Assembly: GCA_037127315.1 (NCBI GenBank)
Contig: JBBBDQ010000445.1
Span: forward strand, 3,274,501 to 3,338,500
Direction of reading: 5' to 3'
Source of the DNA: Ascarosepion bandense
Lineage: Eukaryota > Mollusca > Cephalopoda > Sepiida > Sepiidae
Length of the DNA: 64,000 nt
Position numbers and translations under genes: made by a program. The notes below the pieces were generated by a model. It made no database searches and was not told the DNA's origin. It saw nothing but the letters and a program-made list of their open reading frames with translations. Positions 44,461 through 53,820 of the stretch are shown here, in pieces (position 1 is the stretch's first letter; each line of letters opens with the position of its first letter).

Positions 44461-45300
44461 TCCTACTTTGTAGAGTAGGCGGACCTGAAGAAAACTACCA
44501 CCATCTTTAAATTTGTTGTTTTTAATTTTTTCTTACTTTTTTCAGTGCAATCTTATCGATTACACCCTAAACTTTCCGACTGACAAAAAAAAGAAATTCG
44601 GAAAAATTTCAATATTTCAATAATTTTATGGGGGTTCAGTTTTTCATACAATGTTATAAGTAAATCGATCCTCCATTTCGGAACCACTCGCCGGTACGAT
44701 ATTACCACTACCTGTAAATTTTTTTTGTTTTTACTTTTTTCAGCGCAATCTTATCGATTAAACCCTAAAGTTTCCGATTGACAAAAAATTTGTAAAAATT
44801 TCAACATTTAAACAATTTGTGGTGGTGGTGGGGGCTCAGTTTTTTTCATACAACGTTATAGTAAATCGATCCTGTGCAATTAACTTTTTTTGCTTGCGCA
44901 TATTCAACAACTGAATCCTTTGCGAAATTTTTTAATAAAGCCATTCTTGGAGTTTCCGAGGGAGATGCCATCGTAAGAAGTAAAGAAAACTTGAAAAAGA
45001 CAAAAACAAGAGCAGCAAATCGTGCCCCCACCCCACAAAAAAAAAAAAATACAAAACAAAGCGACGCCAACGCGAGTGATTCCAAAATGGAGGATCGATT
45101 TACTATAGCGTTTTATGAGAAAGTGAGCCCCCACAAAAATTGCTTAAATATTGAAATTTTTTTCAAATTTCTTTTTGATTATCGGAAACTTTATGTAATA
45201 ACCGATAAGCCTTCGCTGAAAAAAGTAAAAAAAAAAAAAAAAATGAAAACCAACAAATTTAAAGGTGGTGGTAGTTTTCTTCAGGTAGAGTAGACTCCAG
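44461..45300. mobile_element. Foldback element with about 220-bp inverted ends
   Basis: The left end gacctgaagaaaactaccacc is mirrored by the right end ggtggtagttttcttcagg; both are followed inward by the tttaaatttgttg/caacaaatttaaa block, gcaatcttatcgatta-type sequence, and gtaaatcgatcct. The left arm is present twice (44461-44690 and 44690-44880), the second a tandem partial copy. No transposase is present. Overlapping ORFs (139, 79 and 76 aa) are by-products. Confidence 0.8.
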
Positions 45301-45616
45301 CGTGGATGCTTCCTTGAATATTGCAACCAAACTTCTTTAATCATCTTCATTTTCACTCGTTAATCTTTTGCTCAAGAATTTATACAGTGTGGAAGCAGAA
45401 TTTTGCGTGGATGCTTTCCGGAACATGTTTGTCTTAACATCTTCACGACAAACGTTCTCAGTCTGCGTTTACTTCTTCTTCTTAAGTCCATAAAAAAAAC
45501 AACATTCAGAAATCTCTACTTTGAATAGCTCTCGAGCCTTATATACAATGAACATTAAAAAATATTTTAATCAGCGATACTATTTTACAAATCACGGCTC
45601 CACAGTTGAATAAACC

Positions 45617-45923
45617 TGTTACGTCGGGTAACAGAATTATGTGAAATAATACAAAACAACGTAATAGTATAAAAGTAGGTGTATTGACAGGAAAGAGAAG
45701 TATTTACAAGAGGTGAGGATTAGTAGAATACAGAACAAGGTAATTAGTATACAGTATCGTCGTAGAGACGTGATGGATTGACTAGTAGAACACTTCCGGT
45801 GCAATACCAGAAATACCCGACTGACTCGCTCACTCGACTTCCTTCCTCGAGGTATAATCACTACTACTTTATATAGTGATTAGAATAGTCCATTTCCGTG
45901 GAAAGGTGGAGAGCGCCCCAACA
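45617..45923 (-). mobile_element. Solo LTR with AAACC target duplication
   Basis: The termini are TGTTACGTCGGG on the left and GCGCCCCAACA on the right, with aaacc immediately outside on both sides (45612-45616 and 45924-45928). On the minus strand a TATA box (tcactatataaagtag, 45866-45880) lies upstream of a gagtcagtcggg start-like region, giving the orientation. 307 bp, no internal genes. The family differs from the LTRs at 21826 and 28311. Confidence 0.85.
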
Positions 45924-45984
45924 AAACCAATATGTTTCCGAAGCTTAGCTTAATCAAGTTTGAAGCCACATATTAGACGTGCTT

Positions 45985-46315
45985 TGAATGTATGTTTTGG
46001 TATAATGGATATCGGCTCAGAATTGGAAATTAGTAGAGCCGAGTTCGAATTCGAGTTGAATTCGTTGCATTCACTTACGCTCAAAAAGCCTTGAAACAGG
46101 TATGAATCAATCTCTTCTCCCATCAGCTATGAATTAAATAGTAAGACAGATTGAATTATATAAACTTGGTTGGCACCCAGTCTAATACAGAAAGTATTGA
46201 CAACCTACTAGGGGAAAATCTTCTGCCTAGTCAGTCATGGATTGAAAGAGACATGATCACCCAAGCGTATATCACGTATGGCACTTAACTGAATGATATG
46301 GATAAAAGAATTGAA
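45985..46315 (+). mobile_element. tRNA-derived SINE head and first body
   Basis: The head (gttttggtataatggatatc; cgagttcgaattcgagttga) and first body (gacagattgaattatataaac; gggaaaatcttctgcctag) lead into the tandem array of body units at 46316-47540. Confidence 0.8.
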
Positions 46316-47540
46316 TAGGAGGTAAGACTGGGTTTTATTGCCTTGGTTGGCAACCAGTCTACTGCAGAAAGAAATGGCAACCTACTACGGGAAAATGTTC
46401 TGCCTAGTCAGTCATGGATCGAAAAGGACATGATCGCCCAAGCGTGTATCACATATGGCGCTTAAGTGACTGATATGGATAAGCAGATTCAATAGTAGGA
46501 CAAATTGGGTTTTATAGCCTTGGTTGACAACCAGTCTACTGCAGTAAGAAATGGCAATCAACTGCGGGAAAATGTTCTACCAAGTTAATCATAGATTGAA
46601 AAAGACATGATCGCCCAAGCGTGTATCACATATGGCGCTTAAGTGACTGATATGGATAAGCAGATTCAATAGTAGGACAAATTGGGTTTTATAGCCTTGG
46701 TTGACAACCAGTCTACTGCAGTAAGAAATGGTAATCTACTGCGGGAAAATGTTCTGCCTAGTCAGTCATGGATCGAAAAGGACATGATCGCCCAAGCGTG
46801 TATCACATATGGCGCTTAAGTGACTGATATGGATAAGCAGATTCAATAGTAGGACAAATTGGGTTTTATAGCCTTGGTTGACAACCAGTCTACTGCAGTA
46901 AGAAATGGCAATCAACTGCGGGAAAATGTTCTACCAAGTTAATCATAGATTGAAAAAGACATGATCGCCCAAGCGTGTATCACATATGGCGCTTAAGTGA
47001 CTGATATGGATAAGCAGATTCAATAGTAGGACAAATTGGGTTTTATAGCCTTGGTTGACAACCAGTCTACTGCAGTAAGAAATGGTAATCTACTGCGGGA
47101 AAATGTTCTGCCTAGTCAGTCATGGATCGAAAAGGACATGATCGCCCAAGCGTGTATCACATATGGCGCTTAAGTGACTGATATGGATAAGCAGATTCAA
47201 TAGTAGGACAAATTGGGTTTTATAGCCTTGGTTGACAACCAGTCTACTGCAGTAAGAAATGGCAATCAACTGCGGGAAAATGTTCTACCAAGTTAATCAT
47301 AGATTGAAAAAGACATGATCGCCCAAGCGTGTATCACATATGGCACTTAAGTGACTGATATGGATAAGCAGATTCAATAGTAGGACAAATTGGGTTTTAT
47401 AGCCTTGGTTGACAACCAGTCTACTGCAGTAAGAAATGGTAATCTACTGCGGGAAAATGTTCTGCCTAGTCAGTCATGGATCGAAAAAGACATGATCACC
47501 CAAGGGTGTATCACATATGGCATTTGAGTAACTAACTGAG
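46316..47540 (+). repeat. SINE-body satellite, 177-bp monomer in ABABAB order
   Basis: cagattcaatagtaggacaa recurs at 46484, 46661, 46838, 47015, 47192 and 47369, an exact 177-bp spacing. Monomers alternate. Type A has ggcaatcaactgcgggaaaa and accaagttaatcatagattg. Type B has ggtaatctactgcgggaaaa and gcctagtcagtcatggatcg. The higher-order unit is therefore 354 bp, present three times, with a less regular B-like unit at the left edge. Confidence 0.96.
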
Positions 47541-48012
47541 CGTGGTGCGATAGCAGCTTTTTGAAGAAGCGTACGTTAATGTTGCCGTCATTCCGTCTTA
47601 GTCGGTCGGAGAGAAAATCATGAAGAAGTGTTATATATGCATGAACTTGAAAGACAGTTCCAATAACTGATCGTGTTATTAGCTCCATTGTCGCTAATGT
47701 CACTGGTAATTATCCAAAATTGAAGCACGGAGATCGTAATGTCTTCTGTCTGTTCAGAGACTGCAGGACGCACGCTTTCTGGACACTCGTTAGATTCACT
47801 GACCGAGAAAGAATTAAAAGAGGACCGAGGGGAGGGAGAGGAGGAAAAGTCCTGGGTCTTTCGATCGGCAGCACAAATCATGGGCAGCGGTGGCAGTTTA
47901 TTTTACTTCCGACTGACATTTTTGGTATCTTACGTTGCACGTTTCATTTTGCCCATTGCTCATCATGAGATCATCGCCTCTTTTGAGAGAGATACTGTGG
48001 ATTGTAACGTGG
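47541..48012 (+). other. Possible coding exon of unknown function
   Basis: This block is more balanced in base composition than its surroundings and is not a recognisable repeat. Two frames are open for 80-95 codons on the plus strand (one starts MSSVCSETAGRTLSG and contains EKELKEDRGEGEEEKSW, acidic and serine-rich) and one on the minus (MICAADRKTQDFSSSPSP). An AG/GT-type boundary at atgggcag/cggtgg is not compelling. I do not recognise a domain and cannot choose the strand. It could equally be an old unique non-coding sequence. Confidence 0.3.
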
Positions 48013-48013
48013 T

Positions 48014-48014
48014 C

Positions 48015-48081
<67 letters not shown>

Positions 48082-48183
48082 GAAAAACTGAGACTGATAG
48101 GTATTAATAGATTGAGATAGATAGATAGATAGATAGATAGATATGAACAGACTGAGATAGATAGATAGATAGATAGATAGATC

Positions 48184-48219
<36 letters not shown>

Positions 48220-48230
48220 TGAACAGACTG

Positions 48231-48263
<33 letters not shown>

Positions 48264-48274
48264 TGAACAGACTG

Positions 48275-48331
<57 letters not shown>

Positions 48332-48365
48332 TGAACAGACTAAGATAGATAGATATGAACAGACT

Positions 48366-48407
<42 letters not shown>

Positions 48408-48449
48408 TGAACAGACTTAGATAGATAGATAGATAGATATGAACAGACT

Positions 48450-48487
<38 letters not shown>

Positions 48488-48497
48488 TGAACAGACT

Positions 48498-48547
<50 letters not shown>

Positions 48548-48557
48548 TGAACAGACT

Positions 48558-48603
<46 letters not shown>

Positions 48604-48613
48604 TGAACAGACT

Positions 48614-48655
<42 letters not shown>

Positions 48656-48665
48656 TGAACAGACT

Positions 48666-48715
<50 letters not shown>

Positions 48716-48725
48716 TGAACAGACT

Positions 48726-48775
<50 letters not shown>

Positions 48776-48785
48776 TGAACAGACT

Positions 48786-48855
<70 letters not shown>

Positions 48856-48865
48856 TGAACAGACT

Positions 48866-48923
<58 letters not shown>

Positions 48924-48925
48924 TG
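48014..48925. repeat. (TAGA)n array with regular tgaacagact interruptions
   Basis: Runs of (TAGA)n of 5-18 units are separated about fifteen times by tatgaacagac(t)aagatag or the variant tgaacagactgagatag. The gag variant is confined to the left part and the aag variant to the right, so the interrupted unit itself has been amplified. Confidence 0.97.
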
Positions 48926-49267
48926 AACAGACTGTTATTACAATGGTTTATAAAAGCATTAAATCACTACACAAAAATTTTCATGTTTCAGAACAATACT
49001 GTTTATCTTCAGGTAATATTTTAACATAAATGATGAAAATTATTTATTTAGAAAATATAAGATGAATTCATGGTTATTTAGAAAATTAAGGAGTGGTAGT
49101 TGGAGGAAGTTAAAGAATTAAGGAGTGGTGGTTGGAGGAAGTTAAACAATATGCTTGTAGGTGTGTCAATATTGCTCAATTAAAAGTGTGAATTAGGTTG
49201 AACGATGGAGTTGAAAGTTTGAAATGGTACAAATTAGCGTAATGTCAGGACATGACACTTTTTAACC

Positions 49268-49487
49268 CTCTAGGGCCATTCGTATCATATTTGATACAGT
49301 ATTTCCCTATAAGGAAACATTTGGTATTTCCCTATAAGGAAACATTTGCTATTCATTGACTGAGCAGTCAGTACTGCTTTCATTTGAAATTTATAAAATA
49401 TTTCTCTTAAAAAAATTTTCAGGAAAATATTTCTTTCAAGGCTTGTTTTCATACTGTATCAAATATGATACGAATGGCCCTAGAGGG
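49268..49487. mobile_element. piggyBac-like MITE, TTAA target sites
   Basis: TTAA flanks at 49264-49267 and 49488-49491. The terminal inverted repeats of about 37 bp begin CCCTCTAGGGCCATTCG and continue tatcatatttgatacagta, near-perfect. Total 220 bp with no coding. The internal 24-bp block (tatttccctataaggaaac) is duplicated. The paralogue at 50620-50650 (acatgacacatttttatttt) lacks it. Confidence 0.92.
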
Positions 49488-49549
49488 TTAATTTTGTTTG
49501 GGTAAGATACATACTGAGACCATACATTATTTAAATGGGTAGACCATAG

Positions 49550-50423
49550 GTTATCAACCTTTTTGCTGCGATTACCCCAAAATCGCAATTTCAATATTAT
49601 CGATTACCCCAATGAACAAATACCCGTAATATAGGAAAAGAAGTAATTATATTTTCATACATCAAAAGCAGACAAAGTTAATGGAAATTATTCAATACAA
49701 TAGTACCAATGTATAATAATCAGAAGTTTAGTAGCCATAACCTAGTCGTGATTCTTAATGTGAGTGTTGAGTTTGTATGTGCCAGTTTATTTATTCTTGG
49801 GTTTGTAACTGAAAGGGCTATTCGGGCGTCCTTTGCCACGTTGAGTCTGCTACGTTTCTTGGTCTTCATTTCAAGGACAGTAGAAAAAGCTTGTTCGCAT
49901 AGATAAGTGGTTGAAAATCCTATGAGAATTTGTACTGCACTAGAGGCTAGTGTTGGTATATCCTGCAGACGAGAGATCCAAAAGGTGTCTAGACCAGACT
50001 TGGTCTCAAACAAAAGCTTCCATGCGTTGTTCATCCTGAGTGTGAGAAATTCTTCTTTTGCTGGATAGTCCTCATCAGGAATGATGTCTTCACTCACAAG
50101 ATATGGATTTCTTAGCATTCATTGTTGGAATTATTCAACTTTGGAAAGTACTTACGCAGGTTTTCCAAGAGGTCATTTAGGTGATCACTGATGTCTACCT
50201 TCATGTGGTTGAGGATGTCTTCAGAATTAACTTTATCAAACAAGGCACCCAATGCAGAAAAGTTTACAAAAATTCCCTTTCCATTACGTCTGGTCCATAG
50301 TTCCAATTTCCCACAAAATGAAGCAATATTGTCCTGAAGTTCCCAAACCAAACATCTATTACCCGCAAAATATGGGCTCATTACTCCACTGGGGTAATTT
50401 ACCCCGGGGTTGGGAACCATGGC
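49550..50423 (-). mobile_element. hAT element remnant
   Basis: The ends ccataggttatcaacc (left) and the inverse ggttgggaaccatgg (right) are short hAT-like inverted repeats. They are flanked by tgggtaga and gcggtaga, an 8-bp duplication with two differences. The paralogue at 50690 reads aaatgagtagacaatag with no insertion. About 870 bp with only the C-terminal transposase, so it is a deleted, non-autonomous copy. Confidence 0.82.
49720..50420 (-). pseudogene. hAT transposase C-terminal remnant (ZBED-like)
   Basis: Two overlapping minus-strand frames (50420-50112 and 50118-49720), offset by a frameshift, encode a hAT C-terminal domain. The second contains SGLDTFWISRLQDIPTLA, ILIGFSTTYLCEQAFSTVLE and MKTKKRSRLNVAKDARIALS, the hATC dimerisation region with the conserved TTYLCE-type motif. 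The first (MVPNPGVNYP ... LRKYFPKLNN) is the segment just upstream. The N-terminal zinc finger and the catalytic RNase H part are missing. Closest known relatives are ZBED5/FAM200-type hAT proteins, by family knowledge. Confidence 0.88.
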
Positions 50424-50949
50424 GGTAGAAAATAATTTTTGACAGCAGGTTAAATTTTAGTATTTTTTAAATTTTTAAAAAAAATATGATTTTGTACTAA
50501 CTCATCATTTAAAGAGCTGGATTGTTTATGTGTGCCAGTATTACTCAATCAAATGTGAGAATTAGTTTGAACTATGGAGTTGAAAATTTGGTTTATGTTG
50601 AGAACATAGTAGCTTAATGTCAAACATGACACATTTTTATTTTGTCTGGGTAAGATACATTCTAGGAACATACATTATTCAAATGAGTAGACAATAGTTT
50701 TTAACAACAGATTGGATTTTAGATTTTTAAAAATTTAATTTCATACTACTTCATCTGTTAAATGGGCTGGATTGTTTAGGTTAAAATTAGAATTAAGTAA
50801 TTATGGTATATAAAGGTCTATTGGGGTTATGAAAACTGAATAAATATTGTTTGGGTCGTTTATTTTAGCAAAATAATTATAATGATAAATTATAAATGAT
50901 ACAATTGTAATTAATTAAATGTTAGAGAAAAATATTTTCGATATTTGTT

Positions 50950-51256
50950 TATATTTCTGAGACGAGATAATATTTACAGTTTTGCATTATTCGGACTATT
51001 GTCCTCATCTTTATTGCCATTTGTACGACGTTTCGGTCGTTGTACGCTCTGGCCTTCTCCAGTTGCTAGGAATTTTGAATCGAAGCCTTTAATACAATCA
51101 GTGGGGTATATCATTCTCATCCCTTGCATGGTAGTGTCTCTTTGGAAAGTCACAAGTTATCTCCAGCTCACCCTGTAAGTTACTTGTTCACCACTGCTGT
51201 AGCCTGGTATTGAACTCACAACTCTTTGAGTCAAGTCACAGGAACTAACCAACGTC
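50950..51256 (-). repeat. CTGAAGA-stem-GAAA repeat, left inverted arm
   Basis: On the minus strand it contains caactggagaaggccagagc, then aacgaccgaaacgtcgtac; the stem is degraded (ggcca/cgacc). The distal part (accctgtaagttacttgttc, then cctggtattgaactcacaac) is followed by the Tc1-like insertion. It is in inverted orientation relative to 52161-52420, making a large palindrome around the Tc1 element. Confidence 0.8.
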
Positions 51257-52160
51257 TACACTAGCGGCCATAATTATTAGGCCACCCCAGTGTTTTAAAA
51301 AATGATTTATTTCATCCTATTTTTAAATATTTATTGCCAAGTGAATAATTGTAAATGAAAATAGAATGGTTCTTTTTTTTTTTTTTAATCATCTCACCCC
51401 AAGCAAGGCATTCCACTGCCACTATTGCGCATGGGGCTACATAGGGGAAGGTAAAGAGAAGGAGTGGTTAGACATAGGGAATGTCAGGAGGAAGGTGACA
51501 GATGAGTAAGGATACCGAGGATGAGGGTTGGGCAGATGGGAAGAGTGTTTGATAGAATGGGAGCAGGTTAGTGTGTTAGGAGGTGTCTATTGATCTTACA
51601 TTTAAACTCCTGGAGATTGTAGCCGTCGGGGAAGCAATCGTGTGGAAGGGAATTCCACAGTCGGGAAGTGCGAGGAAAGAAACTGTTGGAGCAGAATTTG
51701 CGGTTGCATTTTATCGGTTTCACTGTAAAAGGGTGGGATCTAGTTGCTAATCTAGTATCTCGTGCAAATTCGTATTTAGGGGGCACCAGTGATCTAAGTT
51801 CATCGGAGCAGAAGCCGTGGAAGTATTTATAGAAGAGACACAGGGAAGCCACGTCGCGCCGGTGGGAGAGAGACTTCTTTTGTTAAAATTGCACAATAAC
51901 ATGTGCATCAAATGAATTTATAAATATTTAATAATTACTTATATTGCAGTTTCATCAATGAAAGAATGAAGAAAATTTAGGGTGATTCGGACGAGTTCAT
52001 CTTTGCTTCCTTGCCTTGGAAAATTTTGCAAAGTAATAATAACAAAAGAACCATTCTATTTTTATTTGGCAATAAATACTAAAAATAGTACGAAACACAT
52101 TATTTCTTGAAAAAAAAAAACAACAACTGGGGTGGCCTAATAATTATGGCCGGTAGTGTA
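51257..52160. mobile_element. Tc1/mariner-type MITE with a LINE nested inside
   Basis: The terminal inverted repeats tacacta(g/c)cggccataat followed by tattaggccacccc run inward on both ends (about 33 bp) with TA at the borders. The rest of the element body shows mirrored AT-rich sequence (gaatggttcttt / aaagaaccattc). A LINE 3' end occupies 51372-51880. The uninserted target (gtctgtatcccttgggcc on the opposite strand) is seen at 22255-22275, where TA is TG. Confidence 0.87.
51372..51880 (-). mobile_element. CR1/Jockey-like LINE 3' end nested in the MITE
   Basis: The minus strand encodes MASLCLFYKYFHGFCSDEL through LWNSLPHDCFPDGYNLQEFK (51568-51852), then the 3' terminus with gccttgcttggggtgag and poly(A) (51372-51390). 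The frame is intact over the tail. It is the best preserved copy of this tail together with 57078-57473, to which it is nearly identical, indicating recent activity of the family. Confidence 0.87.
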
Positions 52161-52420
52161 TATCCACTGGGCCATGTGTCCTTAAGTGGTGAACAAGTAA
52201 CTTACAGAGTTAGAGGGAGATAACTCATGACTAACAGAAGAGGCTGTACGCAAAAGATGAAGATCATATACACCAGTGATTGTAATAAAGGGCTCGGTTC
52301 GAAATTCATAGCACCTGAAGAAAGCCATATTGTGTACAACGGCCGAAACGTCATACAAATGGCAACAAAGATGAGGACAATAGTCCGAATAATGTAGATA
52401 CTGTATTTCCGATGATTACA
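52161..52420 (+). repeat. CTGAAGA-stem-GAAA repeat, right inverted arm
   Basis: The motif is cacctgaagaaagccatatt then gtacaacggccgaaacgtc. It is followed by ataatgtagatactgta, matching the termini of 39769-39961. The stretch from 52420 to 52790 has no gene. Confidence 0.75.
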
Positions 52421-52785
52421 TGAAGCCGTGAATTCATCCCTACTACTCAGCAGTACTTTACTTTTAGGAAACCTTATAATCTGCATCTTTTCATTCAGGC
52501 ACAGAGGGCAGATGTCATAGAATGATTTACAGATTCTTGTTTTTTTCAAGAATTTTCCGTTTTAATTTGGAGGAAAATAGACAGAAAGGGATTTTTGTTT
52601 TAGGTATGTATTACCGAAATCAAACATCTCTTTCTGATTATTATAGCAGTTAAAAGATAGAAGTAAAATCCCCTAAGTAAAACAGAATTTTTTTCAATGG
52701 TCTGAAGGAGGCAGTTGTAAATTTTTTACATTGCCGAAATAAATTCTGGATTTAAAACCGTTTAATTATGTGTGGAGGTTTCCTT

Positions 52786-52789
<4 letters not shown>

Positions 52790-52836
<47 letters not shown>
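52790..52836. repeat. (TA)n microsatellite
   Basis: About 23 TA units at the left edge of the palindrome. A matching (TA)n lies at 53142-53190 on its right side. Confidence 0.95.
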
Positions 52837-52838
<2 letters not shown>

Positions 52839-53112
52839 TATTAAATATAAGAGACGAAGAATGTCTATTATGTTTAATCATGAGCCGTTCTAAACGTCGT
52901 ATTTTTGCTTTAATTTCAGTCGAAAATAAAAACAAAAATTCTCCAACATTTGGATAATTATTTATTGGTTTTCTTCTAAACTTAGAAGAAAACCAATAAA
53001 TAATTATCCAATTTTTGTCTTTATTTTCGACTGAAATGAAAGCAAAAATACGACGTTTAGAACGGCTAATTAAACATAATAGACATTCATTGTCTCTTAT
53101 ATTTAATAGCAT
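52837..53112. repeat. Near-perfect 276-bp palindrome
   Basis: Left arm 52837-52975 (gctattaaatataagagac ... ttattggttttcttc) and right arm 52980-53112 (gaagaaaaccaataaataat ... cttatatttaatagcatatg) are inverted copies with no real loop (taaacttag). The same sequence occurs once more without inversion at 53455-53600. The 116- and 61-aa ORFs across it read the palindrome and are not genes. Confidence 0.95.
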
Positions 53113-53142
53113 ATGTTTAGAAAATTAGTTGCTGCCTCGATA

Positions 53143-53194
<52 letters not shown>

Positions 53195-53339
53195 AAAATC
53201 ACGTTTAAATCTGGTCATAACACATTACATTGCATTTAAATATATGGTTCTGTTAACATTTCTAGCTCTCACGCGGTGTGACGTCATAGAACCGCATTAC
53301 AAATTTACGAACTGCGTTTGCTATTTGGTAACTGTCATC

Positions 53340-53615
53340 GTTGCTTAGCAAAGTTTTATGTCAACACAAGATAAAATTGTCTTTGATGGTGGATGCTTTT
53401 GTGTTAACGTCCTTGTAACCTCTCTGAAGATGGCTCATGTGAGCCGAAAGCTTAGAACCAACTTAATAAAAAATTATCCAAATGTTGGAGAATTCTTGCT
53501 TTTATTTTCACCTGAAATTAAAGCCACAATACGATGTTTAGAACGGCTCATGATTAAACATAATAAACATTCATTGTCTCTTATATGTAACAGTATATGT
53601 TTTGAAAAAAAAATA
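53340..53615 (+). repeat. Related unpaired copy with CTGAAGA-stem-GAAA motif
   Basis: It contains ctctctgaagatggctcatg then tgagccgaaagcttagaacc: the stem ggctca/tgagcc is perfect with a two-base loop. It is followed by the sequence of the palindrome arm (aaaattatccaaatgttgga, tacgatgtttagaacggctc). The frame is open for 86 codons and translates the arm; I regard this as part of a retroelement, not a host gene. Confidence 0.7.
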
Positions 53616-53820
53616 TAATTCAAAACAATTATCTAATTAATTTAAAATATTAAATAAATGAAAATAGAGAGTTCAGTGATTATTATCCAGGGTAATATGA
53701 TATATTGAAAAGAAAACTCAACACGTAATTAAGAGATTATAAATCAGAATTTATTTCCGCGGTCGTATTTTACACGACTGTCTAGTCAAACCCGAAAAAA
53801 TCAAAAATATTTGATTTTTC
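53616..53820. other. AT-rich spacer
   Basis: No gene seen. The last part holds a short inverted repeat around 53765-53835 (cgactgtctagtcaaacccg / cggctttgacgagacagtcg). Confidence 0.5.

Larger units (their letters stand above)
49140..50760. repeat. Two-copy repeat providing empty sites for the MITE and the hAT
   Basis: The first copy (about 49140-49550 and 50424-50460) and the second (about 50520-50760) share tgtg(c/t)ca(g/a)tattactcaat-like, gaactatggagttgaaa-like, gggtaagatacat and catacattattcaaatg blocks. The first contains the piggyBac-like MITE and the hAT element; the second has neither. Confidence 0.75.

Noticed and set aside
44846..45293. 139-aa plus and 76-79-aa minus ORFs
   Set aside because: They overlap each other in the inverted arms of a foldback element and show no domain.
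52762..53112. Protein gene in the 116-aa ORF at the palindrome
   Set aside because: The reading continues through the palindrome centre and a (TA)n tract. Both strands give similar peptides because of the inverted arms.
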